Shown: positions 56,639-64,000 of the stretch, one piece after another
Layout: each line of letters opens with the position of its first letter
How positions within the stretch are numbered: the first letter of the stretch is position 1
Origin: Ganoderma boninense
Lineage: Eukaryota > Basidiomycota > Agaricomycetes > Polyporales > Polyporaceae
NCBI GenBank assembly: GCA_002900995.3
Contig: CM035304.1
Span: 1,285,498 to 1,349,497 of the forward strand
Direction: 5' to 3'
DNA length: 64,000 bases
Notes under the pieces: model-generated
The model's input: the letters and a program-made list of their open reading frames with translations, nothing else
Told to the model about the DNA's origin: nothing
Databases searched by the model: none
Made by a program: the position numbers and the translations under genes

Positions 56639-59600
56639 TCACGCTTTGACGAGGATATCCCAGTCGCTCGCAATCGCCAGTTTCGGGTCCCGGATAACAA
56701 GTACGCTCGCAGTTCCCTCCTTCTTGTCCGACGCGGCAACGCCGTCGGTGTAAGTCCACTGGAGCTCCTTGCCGCCCTCAACGGCGACACTCGACGGCTT
56801 CGCTGGGAGGCCGACGACGACGATCCTCTCGACGCGCACGTCGGCGATAGCCTTCGCGAACGCGTTGGCGCTATCGTACGTGGCGAGCGCGACGTGATCG
56901 ACGGCCTCCGTAGGCTTCTGCGCGGCGAGGTTGCGGCTGCTGATGCGGACGCCCTTGCTCTTCTTCGCAGGCTTCTCCGCAACGAACTCGCGCCACACGA
57001 GCTCGCCCTGCTGGTGCGAAAACGTCTCGCCGTCGTCGAGGTAGAGCTCTCCACGGGCGCTGCCATCCTTGCCGAGCGCGACACGAAGGGTGAAGGGGTC
57101 GTGCTTCATGAGCGGGGACGAGCGGCGAGGGCGTTCGCGAGTAGAGACGATGGAGCCACCGCGGACGAAGACAGGGATCTGGTGCAGCTCGGCGGGGACG
57201 GTGATTTCCTTGCCCTTAGTGTTGCTGCGGTATGCGTTGTTATTGAAGTAGTCGTAGTAGACCTTGCCGGCCCATCATAAGCACAAGCACAAGGGAATTT
57301 ATACAAAATCTGAACTCACCTGATCCTCGGCGGGTAGATAGACCGTCTCCTCCGTAACATCCTTACGAGTAACAGGCTTGACCAACAAGCCAGAGCTACC
57401 CACGAAGTACTGATCGTCGAGCGAGAAGCCCCTCTCATCCTGCGGGAATGCGAACAAAGTGCGGGCGCAGGACAGGGAGACCCGTAACGCTCGCCTCACG
57501 GAACGCCGTGTACCACACGGGGAGCATGGAGTACCGCAGGCGCAGCATGTCACGCACGATGCCCTTGTAGGGCTCGTCGAGCAGGTACGGCTCGCGGCGC
57601 TTCGTGTCGATGTGCGCGTGTGCGCGCATGAACGGCGAGAAGACGGCGACACCGTACCACCGCACAAGCATCTCCGGCTCAGGGTTGCCGAAGAAGCCTC
57701 CAAGGTCGGCTGCAGGAAAAGGTTCCGTCAGGTGGAAGATGGGAAGAATGTCGGGAGTTCACGCACATCCAGAGAAACTGAACCCGGCGACGTTGTTCGC
57801 CAGCACCATCTTCACGCCGACGGCCATGTGCTCCCAAGTGCCAAGGTTGTCGCCCGTCCACATCGCGCCGAAGCGCTGAGAACCGGCGTAGAAAGAACGC
57901 GTCAAGACGAAGGGGCGCTTTGGAGGATCCGTCCGTGCCATGACGGCTTGTGAGGTCAGGTTGGACTAGGAGCGGAGCGGTGAGCCACCACATTGATACC
58001 ATGGGAAATGCATGCACTCACGAAGAGCATTCCGTTAATGTTGTGGAGATCGCGGTGCTCCCAGCCTCCGTGATGGATGTTCTCGCGCGGCATGCTGATC
58101 TCGGGGCCGTTGAAAATAGAGGGCTAAGATGCACATGAGCGCTGATCGTGTCCAGGTAGGCGAGACCCACAAACCTCGTTCATGTCGTTCCAAATACCAG
58201 TGTTAACGGTGCTCTCAAGCCACGACCACTGCTCGCCGTGCTGCTCAGTCTTGAACAGCGACTTCCACCAGTCCCAACTGCCGGGATGGAAGTAGTCGAC
58301 CCAAGCGCTACTGCCGCTCCAGCACCAGCCCTCATAGTCCGTCGAGCCGTCGCCCTTTTTGACAAGGATACCGAGCTCGGTCGCCTGCTTGTAGACCGGG
58401 TAGTTGTCCGTGCGTTTCAAGTGAGGGTCGATAATGACGACCATCTTACGTTCAATAGCCTCGACGTCCTTGATCATGTCGACCGGGTCGGGGAAGTGCC
58501 GCTTGTCCCAGATGAAGTACTTGTGCTCCTCCGAGTATTCGATGTCGAGCCAGAACACGTCGACGGGGATGTCCTCCTCGTCGAAGCGCTTCTGCACGCT
58601 GCGGACGTCCTCCGAGCTCACGTAGTTCCAACGACATTGGTGGTAGCCGAGAGACCAGTGAGCGGGAAGCGCGGGGGTGCCGGTCAAGCGGGTGTACTGC
58701 GCGAAGATATCCGCGGGAGTAGGCCCGGGTAGGATGAAGACGTCTAGAATACCAGTCTCTGAGATCCAGTGGGAGGTTGTGGACTTGGGGGACGGATGAC
58801 CAAGGTCAATCCAGGTTTCAGAACCGATTGCGTTGAAAATGCCAACGGTGGAGTCGGCGGAATGAGCATGCATGAAAGGAATGGAACCGTAGAGCGACAT
58901 GGTGGAGTCCGCGAGGTACTCAAACACATCGGCATTGAACAGGCGATACGGGTCGGTGTAATGAGCGTTTTCGCCGGTAGTAGTAGGGAGGTCGAGCGCG
59001 TCGCGTGTTGGGGTATACCGTAGACGTGGCCATGGTTGGGGAAGTCAATATCAAGAGAAAGTGACTCGGGACCTGAGGGATAGTCAGGACCACTGGACTG
59101 CTACGAAAATCAGAATAACGTACCCTTGGGTTTTGGATCTGTAAAAGAGTTAAACGTCTCCTCCCACCAGCCATCCTCCTGTTCGCCCTCAAACCAGGCG
59201 GCGCGGGGATGAACACCCAGGACCACCTGAGTACCGTCTTCAGTGTCCAAACCTTCCTCCGGCACAGGGAGAGCCTCCTTGCTCTTGGCGACGGACTCCT
59301 TGGTACGGAAGTGCTCCATGTGAAGGAGACCGCGGTTGTTCAAGACGACCTGTTCCTTCCCGCCACGCAAGAGCGTCATCTTCAACGGCTCGAACGCGAC
59401 CTTGACTTCGATGTCGTTCTTCGCTCCGTATACTGCCTTGACGCTACCCTTCGCAACCGTCCACTGCACCTTCTGACTGACCTTCGGCTCCTCCAACAAG
59501 GCCCACGACGCCGCCTCGTCGTAACGTTTTCTGAGACCATCTACCTCGTCCATCCGCACCCGCACTACTCCATCGTCGTGTATCCGGACGTCGAGACTGA

Positions 59601-59847
59601 ACTTGACGTCGGGGTATATGGAAGACTTGATCGCCGCTGTAAACGAGGCTTGGTCCGGGGAGAGGGCCACGCTAGATGGATCGACTGAGTACGGGGACCG
59701 CCAAGAAGGATTCTCTGTTGCCCTGGCAGAGAGTGCGCGTCCACGTCGACAGAAGCCAGCCTGAGAACATGTCTTGAAATCGTGACTCTTGACTGCGAGG
59801 GCCGCCGGGATGGCAGCAAGCACCAAGAGGGAGCCAAGCCCTCGCAT
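56639..59847 (-). CDS. ROT2: Glucosidase II alpha subunit (GH31), ER; two frame breaks
   Basis: Start chosen at 59847 (MRGLGSLLVLAAIPAALAVK, a signal peptide) rather than the ATG 12 bases upstream. Then the GH31 N-terminal domain (PHARAAWFEGEQ-like loop, FPNHGHVYGIPQHA, FNADVFEYLADS), the barrel with CRWNYVSSEDV and VFWLDIEY, the nucleophile Asp in IWNDMNE, the acid/base Asp in MWTGDN, and FSPFMRAHAHIDTKRREPYL; the C-terminal sheet has IPVFVRGGSI and YLDDGETFSHQQ. The enzyme trims two glucoses from N-glycans in the ER, gating calnexin-type quality control. Breaks: deletion near 58997 (HATR to LDLP) and insertion near 57454 (HFV to AFPQDERG). Last intron 57318-57262. No C-terminal HDEL is expected in the alpha subunit and none is seen. 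Confidence 0.92.
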
Positions 59848-60142
59848 TCTAAGCTCCAACCTAGTCTTCTAACGAGTTCTGAAGGCGAAGAAAGGCCGGG
59901 CCTGAGGAGGGGTGTTCCGGATGAGGGAGGAGTGGGATGGAGGACCTTTGGGTGTATGCGCTACATTCTCGACGTCACCAGCCTACGTGTAAGGTATTTT
60001 AAACTCCGTGTGAGCCTGGGATTATACATGTCTATTGCTTTCCAAAGATAATGTTACAAATATTGAAACTCAGCTATACTGCTCGATCCATTGCTTTACA
60101 TCGACACTTACCAGCACCCTTCCAATTGCCTTGACTGGAGTC
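59848..60142. other. Divergent promoter region
   Basis: About 295 bases between glucosidase II (-) and the first cyclase gene (+); no coding sequence. Confidence 0.6.
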
Positions 60143-60832
60143 ATGCCACCACTCTTCGTCGACCTCTCGCACACACTCAATGCAGACGTTCCAATATACC
60201 CTGGGGACCCTCACTTTGCTTGCTGCCCTGTGCAAACGATTCCGAAAGACGGAAACAGTGTCTACGGCATTTCCATGGGCACTCATACTGGGACTCACGT
60301 CGATGCACCCTCCCACTTCATCGAGAACGGATCTCCAATCGACCAGCTCCCCTTGTCCACGTTCATCGGCAATGCCGTCATAGTCGACATCAGGCACAAA
60401 TCCGCCAAGGAAAGAATCTCTTGGTCTGATATTTCAGGATACGAGGAGGTCATCCGGCGCAAGGCCGCGCTTGAGCACGGTGTGTTCGTCTTCTTGCACA
60501 CGGGGTGGTCCGAGCTTTGGAAGTCCAACGCGTACTATGACCACCCCTTCCTTGACGTGGAAGCTGCGCAGAAGCTGTTGGAACTCGGCGTGAAGGTCAT
60601 CGGAGTCGACACCCTCAGTCCTGACGAAACTCGCGTGGATGGGTCGATGTCAGACTTCGCCGTCCATGACGTCGTGCTCGCCGCCGGCGTAGTCATTGCG
60701 GAGAATCTCACAAACCTCGCTGCCCTCGAGTCAGGAGATTGGCTGGTCAATCTCGTACCCCTCAAGCTGGGCGGCTTGGATGGGTCTCCCGTGCGTGCTT
60801 TCGCGTGGAGCTCGGCCGCGTTGTCGCAATGA
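60143..60832 (+). CDS. Cyclase-family protein (kynurenine formamidase-like), intact
   Basis: Single exon of 229 residues. I chose MPPLFVDLSHTLNADVPIYP at 60143; the open frame extends 36 codons upstream but without similarity. Family marks: the N-terminal DLSHTL..D.P.YPGDP, the metal-binding HTGTHVDAPSHF, FLHTGWSELW, IGVDTLSPD and a C-terminal PLKLGGLDGSPVRAFAW. The cyclase family (PF04199) includes bacterial kynurenine formamidase and isatin hydrolase, which use metal ions bound by the HxGTHxDxPxHF residues to hydrolyse amide-type bonds. The substrate here is unknown. It is a tandem pair with the next gene. Confidence 0.9.
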   Translation: MPPLFVDLSHTLNADVPIYPGDPHFACCPVQTIPKDGNSVYGISMGTHTGTHVDAPSHFIENGSPIDQLPLSTFIGNAVIVDIRHKSAKERISWSDISGYEEVIRRKAALEHGVFVFLHTGWSELWKSNAYYDHPFLDVEAAQKLLELGVKVIGVDTLSPDETRVDGSMSDFAVHDVVLAAGVVIAENLTNLAALESGDWLVNLVPLKLGGLDGSPVRAFAWSSAALSQ

Positions 60833-61267
60833 GGCAGGTGCGTAATCGATTCTGTAGGCTATTCGATGGAAGGCTAATATCCACTTGCCGCGTTATCCCA
60901 GCTCACCGCTGTCCATACTTGGACCCACAAACCAAGCTGCCGAGATACCAATTTCTCACACCTCTTCAGACACCGCCGATTCCAGTCGGCTCCACTCTCC
61001 GCCTTGCATCCTAGCTAAGTCATGGTCTGTCAGGCGACATAAGCTCCGGCAGATATCTCCATTTGACTCCCTTGCCTCCCGCCACAAAGCTAAATCCTCC
61101 ACTTGACCAGGACCACGGACCGCGCGCTCCGAGGTGGACTGTCAACGGCGTCCACTGCGTGGACGTTCCCCAATTATGACCGCTCCGCTGTCCTCATCCT
61201 AGGACGATAAAACCACCCTCCTGTCCCCTTGGTTCCTCGCTGCCCGTTGCCTTAACGTACCACCAAC
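60833..61267. other. Spacer between tandem cyclase genes
   Basis: About 435 bases, holding the first gene's 3' UTR and second gene's promoter; a GATAAAA element lies near 61203, about 65 bases before the start. No gene. Confidence 0.5.
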
Positions 61268-61956
61268 ATGGCAGACGCCTCACGCACGATCATCGATCTT
61301 AGCCATCCCCTCATGTCAGGCCAAGTCCCCGCCTGCGCCGGTCACCCATCCTTCCACGTGTCCCACTCCTTCAGCCTCGTGAAGGGCGACTTCGCGAACG
61401 TCCACTCGCTGACCATCGGCACCCACACGGGCACGCACCTCGACGCGCCATACCACTTCTTCGAGGACGGCGTGACCGTCGACCGCCTCGACCTCTCCCT
61501 CCTCGCCTCGGCCCCGGCCGTCATCGCAGATGTCCGGCACCGCGGCGCGCACCAGCGTATCGCCTGGGAAGACCTCGCGCCAGCCGCCGAGGAGATCACC
61601 AGGCGCGGCGCACGCGTCCTGCTCCTGTGCACGGGATGGGCGCGGAACTGGGCGCAGGACAACTACAGCGATCATCCCTATCTGGATGCCGACGCTGCAA
61701 AGAGAATGTTGGGACTAGGCGTGAGGGTGATCGGGCTCGATACGCTGAGTCCCGACGAGGTCACCCCTGAGAGGGAGGGCGCGGATGTGCACCGAGTCGT
61801 GCTTGGGAGCGGGGGAATCATCGTCGAGAATATGGCGGGCTGGATGCGTTGGTGGACAGCGGGTGGAAGCATGTCACGGTCAGTTTGCTGCCGCTGAACT
61901 TGGATGGGTGCGATGGGAGTCCGATACGGGCGGTTGCTTGGGAAGGGACGGAATAG
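61268..61956 (+). CDS. Cyclase-family protein, tandem paralogue; one frame break
   Basis: Start MADASRTIIDLSHPLMSGQV. The same signature set as its neighbour: HTGTHLDAPYHFFEDG, LLLCTGWARNW, IGLDTLSPDE and, after the break, PLNLDGCDGSPIRAVAWEG. A missing base near 61838 (GCGGGCTGG, one G short) shifts the frame after ENMAG; the -1 frame then gives the complete conserved C-terminus LDALVDSGWKHVTVSLLPL and stops at 61954-61956. With it the protein is about 229 residues, the length of the first copy. The two copies have diverged well (about half the residues by eye) and may act on different substrates. Confidence 0.85.
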
Positions 61957-64000
61957 AATGGCTATTGAAACTTCGGAGTGCTGTGCTTAGACTTATGTTA
62001 CGCTCTCTCTGCTGCACAGGGCTACAGCGGATATACCGTAGAGCAATCTCTCTTGACTGGGAGCACAAGTACCCGGAGAACCAGATCGCAATCATAGCAC
62101 GCGGCTCACCCCCGAGTCTTCCGCTACTATCGCGAACCCACAACGTCAGGGCCTTCACGCCCTATCTGGATCATTGTACCAGGCCAGCAATGGGACAGGC
62201 CAAATGTAGACAATGGTATGAACGAGGTGCTCGATGGTGAAGAGCATGCTCTTGAAATATTGAAGTCAGAACTGTGGTAATTCATTCATATTAGCTGATC
62301 GTACTTAAGTATATGGTCTTTGAATGAATCTAGTTACGTAATGTTAACCCATTAGAAGAGGGTAAGGTCAAGCGGCCCTCAACTTCAACTTCGCCTCCTC
62401 ATTTGCCAACGCTCAGCATCTTTAGAGTTTGCGGAACAACCTCCTTTACCCTCAGCTTACGCCTACCTTGAACGGACGAACAAGAGTCACGATGCACGCA
62501 TAAGCATTCCGTTGGACTGGTCCGACAAGTACGTCCAATCCGTTTTGTTCTGCGAAACGCTTCCTTTGAGTTCGGCTGGTATCGCCACGTCAGGCTCGCA
62601 CACTTGTTCTCCCTTAGAGCACTTCAGAGAAACGAGGTTTTATGGTACCGCATCGTTCTGGGAGAAGCTTTGAACCACGGTACAACATCAGCAGTCATAC
62701 GTATCGCATTCGTGCAGTTTTGAGTGGCATTGGGTCCCGTAGACTTGCCTCTCTCGCGCAAGTGAGACGGAGGTCATCGGAGAGGGAGCTTCCTGTCGAG
62801 GGCCCGCGAATTCGCCCTCCATTACCGTCTTCTGAACAAATCTGATCGTAAACTCGCTATCACGCTGGAGCGTGAGTGTAAGGGGCCGACACAGCGAGCA
62901 GGAAATTCCTTTGGAGAGTTGCAGAGTTGCATCAGTGAGTTCCAAGTACCCGAATCCACCTCCGCTGAGTGGCCGTCTCACACCTGTCTAGTCCCGAAGG
63001 CTCCCAGACACGCCATCCCTTCTAGTGCATCTCTCCTTGTTCGTCCGTACCACATGGTCGCGCTGCTCAACTGTGAGCTTCTTCTTCCGGTTTCGCGCAC
63101 CATCTGCTTATGAAACTGCCGTCCTCCCTGGCCTTGGCCGTGTGTGCATTGCTTATGTATAGCGCGGCTGCGGGTCGTCCTCGCCAGAAGCCTCCAGGCC
63201 ATGTCCCATGCTTTTGTACACGCAGCGGCGAGTGGCGGGGGATTCTTGGACCCATCGGCCCCTAACGGTGATCGCTCTGACAACTCCTGAGTGCTGACTC
63301 CATACATCCGTTCTTCCGCTCACTTGCTGATGCGAACTGCTGGCTGGAGCAGGCTGGAGAGGCCGTACGCGTGGCGTAGTCTCACTCATGACTGTCATGC
63401 TGACTATAGCCGACGTCGCATATTTAGCCTTTTGCGCGAAGTAGTGGCTCGAGGCACTCGAATCTGGGTGACTTGTATTGACATCGGGGCCGAACTGGGC
63501 GTGGCCACATTCTCCTTAGGTCATATATTTTTGCGCTTCCATTAACATGACTCGTCCCCCCGATAACTACAAGATCCGTAAAGGCAATTGTGAGCCAGAC
63601 GGTGAAAGCGTTAGGGAGACTCAACCCCCGCCTAGACTGACCGCTTTGTATACATAGCCAGACACGTCAAGTCCACTCGCGCTGAGCAAGTCAGTCTATG
63701 TTTTTGTTTTTGCAGTTACCTAGCTGTCGTGCTTGGTCCTCGAAAGTTGACTTGAGCTCATGCCACAAGACGTCGAAAATTGAACTTCGTCGACAGTTCC
63801 TCACTACTTGCAAGTTCTGGATACCAGAATTAAACCCCCTCAAAATTGCGTGCCTCCATGCAGCAGCGACATTAAGTATTCTGTTTCTCTTCGCACATGG
63901 CTGGAGGTTTGGCGGTCGTTGACTTGTATATATCTTCGAGTCGGTACGTCTAGTTTCGTTTATCCACTCAGAAACACGCTGATCATCTGAACTATGATGC
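61957..64000. other. 2-kb stretch at window end without a recognised gene
   Basis: Short open frames on both strands, AT-richer than the gene regions, and no family motifs. A gene starting beyond 64000 could have its promoter here. Confidence 0.45.

Noticed and set aside
1..64000. tRNA, rRNA and CRISPR arrays
   Set aside because: No cloverleaf with A and B boxes, no rRNA core sequence and no regularly spaced repeats were noticed; CRISPR is not expected in a fungus.

Overview
The window looks like nuclear DNA of an agaricomycete fungus, most probably a wood-decay polypore-like basidiomycete. The support is dense genes on both strands, many introns of about 50-70 bases with GT..AG ends, GC-rich coding sequence, and families typical of these fungi: large multigene F-box families, a DUF6533 membrane protein and small cysteine-rich proteins. 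All intron and exon limits were read by eye from splice signals and frame continuity; no alignment or transcript data were available.

Layout. Two blocks of F-box/leucine-rich-type genes (1-15.7 kb and 42.3-55.1 kb) flank a more conserved island. The blocks hold at least 11 recognisable family members, on both strands and in several subfamilies, plus two clear remnants (about 12.5 kb and 15.4 kb). Nearly all full-length members share a C-terminal LDRLFP box followed by an AMQ..R.H helix. One member (9.1-11.0 kb) is cut near its 3' end by a 1,051-bp LTR element with 184-bp terminal repeats and a 5-bp target duplication. A 672-bp inverted-repeat element lies at 44.5-45.1 kb.

The island (15.8-38.5 kb) holds, in order: a small conserved protein (-), ISA2 Fe-S assembly factor (-), a YCII-domain protein (+), the CHL1/DDX11 DNA helicase (-), a WD40 protein (-) overlapping a different F-box protein (-), a PMP47/ANT1-like peroxisomal carrier (-), a DUF6533 membrane protein (-), an 88-residue Cys-rich protein (-), a 3-hydroxybutyryl-CoA dehydrogenase (-) and a small secreted Cys-rich protein (-). 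After the second F-box block come an acidic uncharacterised protein (-), glucosidase II alpha (-) and two tandem cyclase-family genes (+,+). The last 2 kb hold nothing I recognise.

A pattern overlies the whole window. About 30 single-base frame breaks occur, many in short homopolymers, including inside conserved housekeeping genes (CHL1, glucosidase II, carrier, cyclase). Protein similarity continues unbroken in the neighbouring frame. I read most of these as consensus errors of the assembly rather than pseudogenisation, so broken genes are annotated as genes with the break stated. The F-box members are probably substrate receptors of SCF ubiquitin ligases; their targets cannot be inferred from sequence.
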